NCBI RefSeq assembly: GCF_033473495.1
Contig: NC_088938.1
Coordinates: 558,001-622,000 of the forward strand
DNA from: Cercospora beticola
Taxonomy: Eukaryota > Ascomycota > Dothideomycetes > Mycosphaerellales > Mycosphaerellaceae
Length of the DNA: 64,000 nt
Direction: 5' to 3'
The notes beneath the pieces were generated by a model that ran no database searches, had not been told where the DNA came from, and saw only the letters and a program-made list of their open reading frames with translations. The number at the start of each line of letters is the position of its first letter. Positions within the stretch are counted from its first letter, which is position 1. Positions 1 to 11,742 of this stretch are shown piece by piece. A program made the translations under genes and the position numbers.

Positions 1-100
1 GATTGTGATCCAAAGAGGCACTATTCGCTTTAGGCAAGCAGTGCGCTCCCTCGTGCGACTCCAGACTACCACTGAAGTTCACTCCAGCCATACACAGAGT

Positions 101-1933
101 TCACGCTACCATAGGGCTGAAGTGGTTCTCCCAGAATCGGGTGCCGTCAAGGCACTGATCGCGACATAGCGTGCCTGTCTCTTCGGCCATTTCCAGCTCC
201 TCGGTGGCCACACCTACGCTCCAGCCAAAGCGTTCAGCGGTCTCGTGAGCAGTGACACCTTTGCCAAAGGAAGTCTCCAAGATCTTGTCGTGCGTTGGTG
301 GATCGAGTACCGCCTGCTCTCGCAACCAAGCGAGGATTGTTGCAATAGTCTTCTCGTCGGACCGACTGCGCTCTTGCACCACAAGTAGGCCACTCTTGAA
401 GCGGCGTAAGCGCACGGGCATGTGCAAGCTGTCCCACATATTTGCTGCCTTCTCAAAGTCGAGTGGTGACACAAGCTCGATGCCGTTGCGGGCTTTGTTG
501 AATACTTGCCACAAGTCAACCAGTGACATGATGCCCCCTTCTTTACGGAGCACCCCTTTGCGATCATCTGTGAGAAACTCGGCCAGGTCTCGTGAGAGCT
601 GTGTGATGTAGAGCTTTTCGGCAGAAGAGCCCTCGCCCAGCATGTCTTTGGTTGTCACAAGGCCAAGCGCTGATGCAGAATCCAAGATCAATCGTTTCGT
701 GTCATCGCTCGCCGCTCCATTTGCTTGCCTCGCGAACTGTTCAGCCATTTGGATGACTTCTTTGGCGGAGGTCATTAATGCCTCAAGGTCCTCGAATGCA
801 GTGCCAATGACTGCTTGATTGTTCTGACGCAATGCAGCGCCACGCTGCTCAAGTCCGGCAATGCCCACTACACGTGGGGCTGCACCTGTTGGTGGCAAGT
901 TTCCTCCAGGCGGATTGAATGAGCTACGAGACTGTGGAGGCGTGGCCCCAGGCCTGGGAACCGGCGGCGCGCTCTGAAGCAACCACTTTCGTTGCACCAA
1001 TGCTTCCTGGAGTCGCTCTAGGAAAACCTTTTCGCCGCCAGCACGGAACGAGAATTTGATGGTTTCAATTGTCTGGTCGTCGACAATCGAGGAACGAGGC
1101 AAGCTTGGCCCTGGCGATTCTGGGCGTTTGAGAGAATCCTCAACAAGCCGTGAGGCACGGTTGGAGCTGGGTCCGAGAGGAGCTGAGCACATCTCACAAC
1201 TCGTCATGCCAGGATAATTCTCGTACGTGCATCTTAGGCAGAGGTTCGATGATGGCGCTGGCGTGGAAGGGGACGAGCCATACGTAGGTGATGAGCTCGC
1301 GTCCAGAGAGTTGCGCGCAGTGCCAGGTAGGCTGTCAACGGGACCGCTTGGACGATTAGACATTGCTGCAATCGATGCCTTGATCATCAGGGCGAGCGGT
1401 GGCTTCACGCCGCACGCTTGACACGCTGGCAGCGGCGTGTACTGATTCGCTGTACCAGGATCAAAGTTGAGTGGCACCGAGTTCGACATGCCACAGATAG
1501 GGCAAATCCAAGTTGCATTTGGATCTGTCATGGGCGCCGGAGAGGGTGCAGACCGAGGCGACGAGCCATTCTGTCCGACTAAAGCATCGGCTGGCGATGG
1601 ATAACGGGGCACAGGACTGCGGATACTGTTGAAGGCAGTCTTCTTTGGCGTCTTTGGAAAGAGCGTGATCTTGGCCGACGACTTCAGGAAGCCAGCATAG
1701 AATTCAGGACGATCAATCTCCTTCAGATCTACTGCGACCGAGTACTTTCTTGGCTCGGTGTTGTCCACATAGCAGACGCGATGCGAGGTCAGGTACGCGT
1801 GGCCGTTCTGATGGTTTGGAATTTTGTATTTGCCCTCATACAGGCCGACGCCATCCTGTACGAACAGCAGAGTCTCGTCATCGTATAGTTGTGGCCGGAG
1901 CGCGGTCGTCAGTTCCAGGTGGCGGAGAAACAT
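101..1933 (-). CDS. VPS36: Vps36, ESCRT-II subunit
   Basis: Single-exon gene of 610 aa. Vps36 is the ESCRT-II subunit that binds phosphoinositide and ubiquitinated cargo on endosomes and recruits ESCRT-III for multivesicular-body sorting. An N-terminal GLUE/PH-like half lies at about residues 15-95 (DGVGLYEGKYKIP, YLTSHRVCYVD). Two zinc fingers interrupt it: one near 141-178 (CPICG..CQACG) and a RanBP2-type finger near 231-250 (LCLRC..CEMC). The EAP30 winged-helix region fills the C-terminal third. The split GLUE with inserted zinc fingers is the fungal arrangement, and the length suits filamentous fungi, which carry a long Ser/Pro-rich linker. The start ATG is the first in the open frame, right after the GLUE boundary. 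It is divergent from the Thp3-like gene across about 0.6 kb. Family assignment is firm. Confidence 0.93.
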   Translation of the reverse strand: MFLRHLELTTALRPQLYDDETLLFVQDGVGLYEGKYKIPNHQNGHAYLTSHRVCYVDNTEPRKYSVAVDLKEIDRPEFYAGFLKSSAKITLFPKTPKKTAFNSIRSPVPRYPSPADALVGQNGSSPRSAPSPAPMTDPNATWICPICGMSNSVPLNFDPGTANQYTPLPACQACGVKPPLALMIKASIAAMSNRPSGPVDSLPGTARNSLDASSSPTYGSSPSTPAPSSNLCLRCTYENYPGMTSCEMCSAPLGPSSNRASRLVEDSLKRPESPGPSLPRSSIVDDQTIETIKFSFRAGGEKVFLERLQEALVQRKWLLQSAPPVPRPGATPPQSRSSFNPPGGNLPPTGAAPRVVGIAGLEQRGAALRQNNQAVIGTAFEDLEALMTSAKEVIQMAEQFARQANGAASDDTKRLILDSASALGLVTTKDMLGEGSSAEKLYITQLSRDLAEFLTDDRKGVLRKEGGIMSLVDLWQVFNKARNGIELVSPLDFEKAANMWDSLHMPVRLRRFKSGLLVVQERSRSDEKTIATILAWLREQAVLDPPTHDKILETSFGKGVTAHETAERFGWSVGVATEELEMAEETGTLCRDQCLDGTRFWENHFSPMVA

Positions 1934-2541
1934 TCGCAGACATAGGGACAGGCGACCAAGAAAATGGGGAAGCGCGTGAAGTCGTGTTCAGTTAGGGCTG
2001 TTCTTGTGCAACGCAATTGCCGGGGAAATTGATACGTGAGCCGAACGATGATGGAAAGGAAGAGACGAATATGGCGGGTTGGCGGCTACCACAGTATCTT
2101 CAAATGCAGCAAGCCGTGTGCTCAACAGTGAAGTGAATCGTCACGCTGCGAGCCAGAGCAAGATGTCATCGAGGAGCGAAAGATGTGCTGCCTCAGGCTG
2201 TACCAGGGCTGGGCTTGGCGATCTGTCATTTCGATTCCCGGCCTTCTCCACCTCCTTCCTCCCATTTCTCACCGTCCTTCCTGCCTCGACTGCATCGCCC
2301 GTTGCCCACACCCGCCCCGCGACTGCAGACGACGACTTGGAACGCTATAACACTGCAGCTTTCTCCGCACCAACCTTCCCTTTCCTCCATCACACTCTCC
2401 TCTAGCGACATCCACTCCCGCGAGCGACGTTCTGTTCCAGCCACCTCGGCAGATTGCTTTGTGCCGTCGCAATCTTGTCTCGAGTCCGCCCTCATAGTCC
2501 ACACGTCGCCAGCTTCACCACCGTAGAGAACGCGCTCGGCG
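1934..2541. promoter_or_regulatory. Bidirectional promoter region, VPS36 / THP3-like
   Basis: This 608-bp non-coding stretch separates two divergent start codons. The half next to the THP3-like gene is C/T-rich on the plus strand, as is common in fungal leaders. I found no clear TATA box. Open frames here have no recognisable protein character. Confidence 0.5.
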
Positions 2542-4133
2542 ATGGCAGTGCAACCCGCGTACACGTCCGTGGCGGCGCGGCGGACGCTTGGTAGCGAGCC
2601 GACAGTCTCAGAGGCGAAGCCGAACTTGAACTTCCCTCCTGCGCTCAAAGCCTGGGTGGGGCGTGCCTTTTTCGAGTATAACAAACTCAAGACGGAGCCC
2701 GCCTACGCTGGCATCAGCGACGACCACATCAAACAAAAGTTATCCGCCACCATCAGAGAGACTCAGCAGAACGGGACCATGCACGAACGCGACTGGTCAT
2801 CATATCCCCTGCCTCACCAGTTGATATTGGAAGAGCGCCAGCAAGCCGCCATGTACATGGCGCAGAACTCGTTACTAGCTAACCTGCATTCCGACCTCGG
2901 AGCATATGGCATCACGTCGTCTGGCGTGAATGGCAGGAAGAGGAAGTCGCCCGACCAGGAGATGACTGATTCGAACGGCCGCCCCGTGACTCCACCATGG
3001 AAGAAGTCGAACACCAAGAGTATAGCCGACAGGATCACCGGCCAGAGTAAGAAGCAGGAGAAGAAGAACAAGAACAGCGCGAAGAACGGCAGGTTTGACA
3101 ACAGCGAAGCGGCGCTCGAGAGGCGCCGTCAGCGCTTTGGCAACATTTCACCCACATCTTCGCCGCCTCATTCTCGTGATGATTCTCCTGCAGTGATCGC
3201 GAGTTCCGGACCCATTGTCGGCACCTGTGAGGTGCTAGAGAAGCGATATTTCAGATTGACAGCTCCTCCTAACCCAAACACCGTGCGGCCCCTTGCCCTC
3301 CTGGAGCAAGCCCTTGAACATGTCATTGCCAGATGGAAGGATACCAAAGACTATACATATGTCTGTGATCAACTGAAGGCCATTCGGCAGGATCTTACAG
3401 TACAACATCTGAAGAACCAATTTACAGTTCGAGTTTACGAGGTGCACGCGCGGATCGCACTGGAGAAGAAGGACCTGGGTGAGTACAATCAGTGTCAGAC
3501 TCAGCTTCGAGCTCTGTACAAGATGAAGCTGGGGGAGAACGGCGGCAGTGGTGGCAACCAGGATGAGTTCACGGCGTATCGTATTTTGTACTTGATTTAC
3601 ACGCGCAACCGGACCGACATGAACAACATGTTGGCGGATCTAACCACAGCAGACAAGAAAGGGCCCTTTGTGCGTTTTGCGTTGAACGTTCGAGAAGCAT
3701 TGGCTGCTGGCAACTACCACAGATTCTTCAAGCTTTACAAAGAAGCACACGACTGGCGCATGGCGCCATCCTTGATGGACATGTTCGTCGAGAGGGAACG
3801 CGTCATTGCAATGGCCGCCATGTCCAAGGCGTAAGTCTCAGTAGTCTCTGTCTCCCCACGTCAAACGCTAACATATTGCTCTTCAGGTACAAGCCCGATG
3901 TAAGCGCCAAATTTATCACCGAGGAACTACATTTCGAAGAAGACGAATCGGAATCAGTTTTCGAGGCCGATCACATTCAAGCATGCATCGATTTCATCAA
4001 GCGCCACGGCGGACAAGATCTCTTGCAAGAAAAGGATGGCGACGTCCGGGTCTCCACAAGCAAAGCGTACGGCTTGTTCGAAAAAGCAAGACAGTCTGCG
4101 TTTGGAGTTGTCGACATCAAGGGCCAGATATGA
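2542..4133 (+). CDS. SAC3/GANP-domain protein, Thp3/LENG8-like
   Basis: Two exons, 2542-3830 and 3887-4133, give 511 aa. The 56-nt intron has gtaagt..cttcag boundaries and a gctaac branch site, and joining restores A-Y-K-P. The family (yeast Thp3, human LENG8) couples transcription elongation to mRNA processing and works with Csn12 in the nucleus. The N-terminal half is polar with basic nuclear-localisation-like clusters (GRKRKSP, KSKKQEKKNK-type runs). The SAC3/GANP helical region runs from about residue 225 (GTCEVLEKRYFRLT..PNTVRPL) to near 480 (FFKLYKEAHDWRMAPSLMD). It ends soon after the PCI-like tail (FEKARQSAFGVVDIKGQI). It could be a general SAC3-domain protein, but the PNPNTVRPLALLEQAL block fits Thp3/LENG8 better than Sac3. 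Confidence 0.85.
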
Positions 4134-6535
4134 ACCCCTCCCCTTTGCTGCGCACGCCTTCTTCTTTGCTATCACTGCTCGCTGTCACACTAACTTCCAC
4201 TAAAGCGACACCGCGAGGCGGGACACGTTCGAGCGGGTATCTCACATGCTCAAACGTCCTGGCGCCGGGTAGTCATGGCAGACCTCACTGCAGCACATAC
4301 TTACTTCAAGCCACACCAGACGAAGACCGGCCGCCTGGAAGACGGGGGCATCAGAGGAATAGGTGCACAATGGCGTTTGGATCCATGAAAGATTTGCGAT
4401 TGCGTTACTTTCAGTTTTCTGCTTTGAGATACCACTGCGGCGAGTGTTTTGAGCATTTCAGGGCATACAGCCGGGGCATGGAGGTGGGGTGTTCCTGCGT
4501 AAAGAGCTCGAGACCGGACACAGCCTCGGTCGCTGGAGCGGCTTCGCAGGATAGGATAGTCTCTCGAATGAAGACTTTTTTGATTCTGAGTTCTCTGCTG
4601 TTTTATCACCATCCTAGCATTATTATCGAAGTAACTGTATATGCACTGCGCTATCCCGCGAATGCTATACTTTATACTGCGAATAGCAACTGTTCGGCGC
4701 CGATTCTGCTGGCTTCCGCTCTTGTTACCAGTTGACCGGAGCATTTGAGATTCTCTTTCGGCTGTTTGTTGTGTATTCTCGCTATCGGAATGGACGTTTC
4801 TCATAACACCGCAGATTGGGAAACGACTGAACGACGTCTTGCAACGAGTCTTTTTGCTGAAATGCATTGCTAGGTACCAATACTTTGCAGTTGCATCATT
4901 GCTATGCACCACGGCACGGCAGCAGACAGGTCTATAATTGTTTCGGACATGCGTGAAGCTTTGTTGTTCCTGCAGGTTTGGGTTCTACTGCCGATGCACA
5001 GAGGTTCTCAGATGTCACATGGTTTGTGCAGGGTAGAGGCTGAAGGTTGTGCACGGGCGTTGTGGCCGCATGTTAGGTCGGGCGTTATTAGCCATGAGGT
5101 CGACTGTTGAAATGTCGATGTAACGTCTGGCCCAAGGAATGAGATGTATCGATCGAATCAATTACCGAATTGTCGTTTGGTCTACCGACTTCATGCCGTG
5201 GACATGGGTGGGAGGTAGAAGTCGCGATCATCGGTCGACTTCGATGCAAGCGCTTGCCAGGGACCGCCGTGGCGGGTCGAATGCTGAGCTGGGGCCGTGA
5301 GCTACCAACTGGCTGCTGGGCTAAGATGGTTGACGAATGGTGGAAGAAGGCGGCAGCGAATGCAACAAGTCATGCTTGCTTGCAGATGGCGAATCAAGAT
5401 GGATGCGGAAGATGTCTGCACGACTGTGATCGATGAAGCTATCGTGGCGGCCATGCATGCAGAGTCGGGAGGCGCGGCGGCGTGCAGGACGATGCAGGCG
5501 TGGGAGTAGGAGAGGATTCTTGGGATTGGGCCGGGCGGCGCAGTGCGTGCATTGTCTGGTTCGGACGCACGTCGTTGGCGGTGGAGATGGGCGAAAAGAT
5601 GCTGTGGATGCATCATGTGGGCGGGCTGTCTATTCGCGGTACTGGGTCGACGAGTAGAGACCCTTCGTCGGCATGTTCGAGAGGGCGTTTGCTACACTTC
5701 TTCCTCCTCACCTGCTGTCTTCTGTCCCTTGCCTGGCGCAAATAATACTGTAGTTCTACTGTACCGCACAAAGCCGCCGTCGCTGCAGCTAGGACGAGTT
5801 GCAGTCTGTCTCCCTCTGCGATCGTCATCGGCGCACCCACCCACAGTCGCTTCATCGATCCGCTGCGTCACTTGCGCTGCGAGCCTCCACCACCAAACGA
5901 CGCTTGCCCCTCCAGCTGAGGAGTGCGGCGTGGTCGAAACTCCGCTTGCTGAGATACGAGACACCCGGCGCATCGTGCCATCTGCCGGCCGTCCTGGACA
6001 AAGAGCTGCCTGTCGCCTCATCCCATCATTGATTGTTTGTCCGACACACGTCTGTGACAGCAACATCCTCGGAGCCGTTATTAAGGTTCACTCCAGAGGG
6101 GAAACAAAGTCACACCACGAAAATTGCACGCTCACCACACGAGAGCACACGCGCCTGTCATACCAGCCCGACCAGCTGTCTCACGCGGAATCGACGACGT
6201 CGCCCTCTCGTTGCTCCGCCCCGCCGCCGCCCCGTGCGACTCGACGGGACGCGCTTGCCCGTCTGACTGCCCAACGCGATCGACCGCCCCGAGCAGCGAG
6301 CAGGCTGGGAGCGTGCTGAGCCACTTCCCGATCCAGATCCCAGCAGCGGGATATTGCAAAGGCCTGGCTCGCAAATCAATCACTTCCACCGCGCCCGACA
6401 CTCGCCCTCATATTGCCCTGCTGCTGCTCCCACGCGCCCTCCGCCCACCGCGCCCACGTCCGCCGCCGACTCCTCGCGCGCCCGCAGATCGCTTTGAGCG
6501 AAGCTTTGCCGGCGCGGCGACATCCGTGAAGCATC
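4134..6535. other. Long intergenic region upstream of BEM1
   Basis: This 2.4-kb stretch holds no gene I can support. Many frames are open because it is GC-rich, but the translations are low-complexity Arg/Ser/Pro strings with no domain. The last ~0.7 kb (about 5800-6535) is rich in CCNCC and C/T runs and probably includes a long transcribed leader for the BEM1 homologue. Confidence 0.5.
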
Positions 6536-8631
6536 ATGAAGGTGGGTTTTGGGGGAAACGCTCGGCCAATGCGCCAGGGAGCGCGAGGAAGCTCAAAGCA
6601 TGCTGACAATATTGATGGGGACAGTTCCGGAGATCGATCAAGAGCGACAAGCACGACTCGGCCAGTGCCCGAGCGGCCGCCAATATATCCATACCGCAAA
6701 AGGACGCCATTGCGATTGAGCCGCCCAAGAAGGTATGTCGAAATGTTGCGAGCGGACGGACGGTAACGCGGGGTCGCAACCATGGATAGGAGCAGCGCAC
6801 ACGCACCCACGCGCACAACTCATGTCGATAGACTCCTGGAAACTCTGAGACTAACTCTCGCTTCCCACAACAGGTCATCAAGGCCATCTACGACTACAAT
6901 GCCCCGCCTGACACTCACATGTACCTGTCCTTCAGCGCCGGCGATTTTCTGCATGTTGTAGGCCGCGAACACGACTCCGACTGGTACGAAGCCTGCAACC
7001 CCCTGCGGAACGAGCGCGGGCTAGTGCCCGTCAAGTATTTCGAAAACGTGGGAAAGACGGTCAGAGACTCGGGTGACTCCTCCAAATCCCTCACAAGCGC
7101 GACCCACGACAGCGGCTACGCCGAGGGTGCATCACCGCCGAGCATCACCTCTGCACCTCGCATGCCCATGCCCATGCAGACCAATGGGGCATCTGCACAA
7201 GGCCATCGGCCGTCAAAGTCGTTTGGCAAGTCGCCGGCAGGGATCTATGGGATCGTGGCGTATGACTTCCATGCGGAAAGGCCAGATGAGCTGGATGCAA
7301 AAGAGGGAGAGGCTATCATCGTCATTGCACAGTCGAACCCGGAATGGTTCGTGGCGAAGCCCATAACACGGCTTGGTGGGCCTGGACTGATACCGGTGTC
7401 GTTCATTGAGATTCGAGACATGGTCACAGGGAAGGCAGCAGAAGATCCGCTGGCGGCGGTCAAGGCGGCTGGCATACCTCGAGTGGAAGAGTGGAAAAAG
7501 ATGGCGGCCGAGTACAAAAATACAAGTATACCGCTGGGCACCGTCTCACAGTCGACTGTGGCTTCAATGGATAATGCCATGAGCAGGTTGAGTGTGCAGC
7601 AAAATGGGACGCAGCAAGCCAATGGCTCCATGCACTCCAGACAAGCCAGCTTCTCAACACAACAACAACAGAACATGTTCGCACCCGTCCGAGCATCCGT
7701 GCCTCGTTATACATATTCGGACGACAAGTTTCACTTCATTGTGGAATGCAAACTATCAAACAACTCGCATTGGGACCTGTCGAGGATATACGAGGACTTT
7801 TACGAATTACAGATCAACATGATTAATGCTTTCCCGGAAGAAGCAGGACAAGTACCTGGCAAGCCGAGAATACTACCATATATGCCAGGACCGGTCAAGT
7901 ATGTGACGGACAACATTACGGAGGGACGAAGAGCGAACTTGGACGAATATTTACGAGATCTGTTGCGACTTCCGCAGCACATTATCTATTCTTCGCTCGT
8001 CAGGGCATTTTTCGCACCTCGAGAGGGCGATTATGAAGTCGACCCTTCAGCGGTGACTCTAGACGAACATGCACGACCGAACGAAGGAACGCAACGACAC
8101 TCCCAAGCCAGCCAGAGCAGCGCACAATCTGGGCCTCAATTTTCAAGCCAGCCGGGCCAGGCACGAACACATCAGTACACGCAATCCCAACCCGTCAATG
8201 GTTCCTCTCATCGACCCTATCCTAGTCAAGCTTCCGCTTCCTTTACACCTGCCCCTCTCGCCCCTCCCAGCGTCTCCCGCCAACACACCAACGTCTCCCA
8301 AACCACTATGGGTAGCTCCTCTTCCACCAGCGCAGTTAAAGTCAAAGCCTGGTTTGATCGCGACACATGTGTCGTCATCCGCATGCCGGCTCGAGGGCAA
8401 TTTGGGTTCGAAGATCTGCGAAAGAAAATCGTGGAAAGGAGGAAACTGGAATTTGGCGATCAGGCGGATGTGGTGGAAGCGGAAGATCTGGACATCGAAT
8501 ATAGGGATGAAAGGGATGGAGAGTATTATCGACTCGAGGGCGATGAGGATTTGGATATTGCTGTTGAGCGGAATGAGAAGTTGACGCTTGCTGTGAGGGC
8601 TGCGGCGGGGCCGCCTGGGGGAGGGGATTAA
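6536..8631 (+). CDS. BEM1: Bem1/Scd2 polarity scaffold (SH3-SH3-PX-PB1)
   Basis: Three exons, 6536-6541 (only ATG AAG), 6625-6732 and 6874-8631, give 623 aa. Bem1 scaffolds Cdc42, its exchange factor Cdc24 and PAK kinases at sites of polarised growth. The first SH3 is at about residues 39-98 (VIKAIYDYNAPPDTHM..DWYEACN). The second SH3 is at about 159-218 (GIYGIVAYDFHAERPDELD). A PX domain lies near 310-420 (YTYSDDKFHFIVECKL, LDEYLRDLLRLP). A C-terminal PB1 lies at about 526-615 (VKVKAWFDRDTCVVI; acidic DLDIEYRDE face), which in this family binds the Cdc24 PB1. The 6-nt first coding exon is supported by the conserved N-terminus it creates (MKFRRSIKSDKHDS..). Ordinary ATG-to-stop prediction would start at 6919 and lose the first SH3 edge. 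Confidence 0.93.
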
Positions 8632-9487
8632 GAAAGAAGATGGGAAACATCTTTCCCCTTCGCCATGCCGTCGCTGCTGTGGTGTGCGGCGTTCGACTGT
8701 GCGGAATGTGTTGCTGTTGGATTTGGCATTTAGGGGTTCGTTCCTTTTTTTGGTCTGGGGTTCTGGGGTTTTCTGCCTGCGTCTGGGGGCTTTTCTGAGA
8801 GCAAGAAAAACGAGTATACCCTTTTCCTTGTCGGTCTTGTTGTTTGGTTACTTGCTCTTGTCTTTGGTCTGGTGTTGAGTCGATATTTATCTTTTTCTGG
8901 ATCTATCATCGGCATTTTCCTGTCCTGTTTCTCTACGGAGGTCTGTGATGCCCTGCCACGAGAGCTGGCCGGGTGGATGCTTTGAGTCGGTTGAGAGTCG
9001 TGGCGATTTGTGGACATGATGGGGAATGAAGAGAGGGAGCGTATCACTGGATCTGTCACAGTGTGTTAATCGGGGAGAAGGGATGACGGAGGAAGAGAGA
9101 GAGTGTGTGTGTGTGTGTGAGCAAGTGAGGAGACAAGTATGAAGGTCATGTTGGGGTGATTGGGAAGTAGTCGCTGAGTTGAGCATGCATGCTTTTGTTG
9201 GACGTGACAGAATCGCGAATCTGTTCGAGACACATGAAACTTGTTATAGCACATCATAGCTATGAGTTTGTTTGCTGGAAGGAGGAATTTGATACGCACC
9301 CCGATGAGTGAGTAATGTGTTGAAGAGAAAGACCAATGTATCATTGCTTTTTGAGGTTGTGATTTACCTAGGCGCATTTGGGGGTCTCGGTTCTGCTCGC
9401 TCTGCCCTGCTGTGGGCGCCTTCTGCCATGTCATCTTTGAAGCTCCTCGTTATATCAGCTCCGTCCTTGTGTGATAGCGGGCTTCCA
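8632..9487. other. Convergent 3' intergenic region
   Basis: The region lies between the 3' ends of BEM1 (+) and the F-box-like gene (-). It contains a T-rich segment just after the BEM1 stop (8740-8900), probably 3' UTR, and a GT microsatellite near 9102-9119. No gene is supported. Confidence 0.5.
9100..9120. repeat. GT dinucleotide microsatellite
   Basis: A short (GT)n run of about eight units follows a GA run, in the convergent intergenic region. It is a simple repeat. Confidence 0.85.
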
Positions 9488-11186
9488 CTATCGTCTCCCC
9501 TTCAACGCTTGATCGACGACCCATCCATACTTCTCCGCTTCCTTTTTCAGTCCAGGTAGCCGCTGCTTGAACTCCTTCTTATCGTACTCCTGGATTTTGC
9601 TGGCTCCTACGTGCTGCACATGGAGTCTGATCGCTTTTGTTTTGACGAGCTGGGCTAATTCCTGTAGTATTGCGATGCCCTGCTGTTTCCTGGCGACCAA
9701 CTCTTCGGCTTCAGCGAGGGGTATGAGCTGTCTGTCGTTTGTGTGGCGACCTATCCAGCGATCGGTGGCCAGGCCATGTTCGAGAATGAGAAGGAGATTG
9801 GACAGGTTGTTGGCTTTGAGCAGGGCGTGGACACAGAATGTGATTGCCGACAGCAGTCGGTCGCGGGCTGTGGGTAAGACGACACCAAGGCGCGAAGCAG
9901 GCGATGTAAGATCTAAGATTGCGCCTTCGACTGGTTGAAGTCAGCTTGGATCTGCCTATGGTCGAAAAATTCGTGGCTTACGGTAGTCTTCTTGCATGCC
10001 TCGGTGCCTGCTCACAAAAGAAAGAGCTGGTCAGTATGACTATACAGCCGTGTAATCATTCTGTCTCGAAGGGTACTAACCATAATGGTACGTGGATTTC
10101 GAGACTTCGCAGGTAACCGACGTTCCGCGACCCGATCGTGGCCAGGAAAGATTCCAGTTGCATCCAAGCACAGGTGGGCCAAGGGAATCTGAATTTGTTT
10201 CCTCCATATAGCGCCTCGGCTGCCATCTTGTGAACCGATCTCGATACCCTCAAAAGGCCTGTAGTAAGTCCGCGACATGGCCCTCGCAGTCCACGAGTTT
10301 TGTTTCCTCGAAGCTCGAGGGCATCCCGGAAGGGGCCACAGTCATTCTGCATTGTTTGTACTTCGTGAATCAATTCTGGCCAGTTCTGTGGGACAGTGTA
10401 GCTCTTTTGGTCTTCTGCACGTAGTGTTTCCGTAGCACTTGGAACTCTACTGTGGCCATGCACAAAGGAACGTAACCATGTGAAGTCGATGAGGATCGCC
10501 TCGTCTTTGACGAGCAAGTAGAATACGATACGAGTCTTGATTGTGTCCGGTAGGTCCTGGAATCGGAATGGCTTGATGGGTTTCTGGCTTGTGGTTTGTC
10601 CCCTGTGGTTACGTCTCTGCCCAAAATCGATCTCGTGAACGTGTAACCCCGGTGTTGCCTTCATTCGGTCCTGTTCGTGATGGGTGCGCGTAGACCGGGA
10701 ATCGTACGCAGCAGATGCGAAGCCAGGCGCTCTACTGGGTGGTCGATTGCCAGCCGGAGGGACATAGCGGTCAACGTCCACAACACGTTCCCTGCGCCGA
10801 GCTTCCACCAAAGCCTCGTAAGGAAAGTCGTTCTCTCGCGGATCAAATTGACGTCGTACTACCTGTGGTATGTTCGGCGCCTGGTGAGGAGAAGCGGAGA
10901 ACTGCTTGTGTCTCTTGCTTGGGGATGTCCCGCCCAGCGGCGTCGCCGTTGTGCCCGTCGAACTCGAGGAACTCCAGGCACTCCAGTGGTGCACATCGGT
11001 CGCGGGCGATGAAGTCCTCGAAAGCTTCGCTCGCTTGATTGGAGGCTCTCCTTCCATGTCCTGCGGCCGTGCCTTCCTCATCGGGGATCCTGAATCTGCT
11101 CTCGCGGAGTGGCGGCGCGCATCTGCAGCGGCGCCTTCAATCAATTCGCTCAAGGCGAGCTGAAATCCGTCGTCCGATTCCGCCAT
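9488..11186 (-). CDS. F-box-like / DUF hypothetical protein with a 26-nt internal exon
   Basis: Three exons on the minus strand: 11186-10081, 10007-9982 (26 nt) and 9930-9488, giving 524 aa. The 26-nt exon keeps frame: P-L-W, then H-R-G-M-Q-E-D-Y, then L-E-G-A. The first ~220 residues are disordered and rich in Ser, Arg and Pro. The remainder resembles fungal F-box-like proteins: a leading FRFQDLPDTIKTRIVFYLL helix (LP..I..Y-L pattern) and later LLRVSRSVHKMAAEALYGGNKFRF, the usual landmark before a leucine-rich fold. The protein ends in a Lys/Arg-rich helix. Function is unknown; substrate-receptor activity would be inference. An in-frame ATG at 11303 would add 39 residues, but that segment reads like leader, so I prefer 11186. 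Confidence 0.72.
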
Positions 11187-11742
11187 GTGAGCGGACAGTC
11201 GAGTCTGACTGTGTTGAAGTTTGTCAGTTGAGACGGAGAAACCAGGTGGGAGAGGAGTGTTGTTTGAAGCAAACGAGAGCGGAGCATTGAGGTAGACGTG
11301 CATATTTTATGCACGAAGCCGCGCAACAAGTCGATTTTGCTAACGCAAACGCATCTCATTCATCTTTCAACTGACATCGCTGTGTCCGCCATGAGTAGAA
11401 TTCCAGAGCGCTCACTTCTCGGAGGGATGCGTTACTTGCAACCTGCCCTGCCTTGCCCTCGCTCTCCTCGAGCTGCATCTCACGCCTGTTTCAGCTGACA
11501 TGTCCTGCCTGTCCCATTTGACGTTTCTTCTGCTCGACCGAGCTACGACTGTTTTGTCGCGCGTAGCACCCTCACCATGTCCTCCCAACATACAGTATCC
11601 TCCCCCTCCCCTGCTCCTGCCGCTCGCATGCACTTCTCAATCACTGATGCCGAGCTTCCTGGCTCGTCTTATACCATCTTACTTTGAGTGGAGTTTAATC
11701 AAAAGTCTTTCCCCGTATCATGCCTCTTTCCTTCCCTTTCCT
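11187..11742. other. Intergenic, F-box-like gene 5' side / CMC2 3' side
   Basis: This 556-bp stretch holds the leader of the F-box-like gene and the presumed CMC2 3' UTR. No gene or clear site is seen. Confidence 0.45.

Noticed and set aside
3983..4735. 250-aa plus-strand frame overlapping the THP3-like 3' exon
   Set aside because: Out of frame with a well-supported coding exon and lacking any domain.
5543..6319. 258-aa plus-strand open frame upstream of BEM1
   Set aside because: Translation is Arg/Ser/Pro-rich without a domain; long frames are expected here from GC-rich composition.
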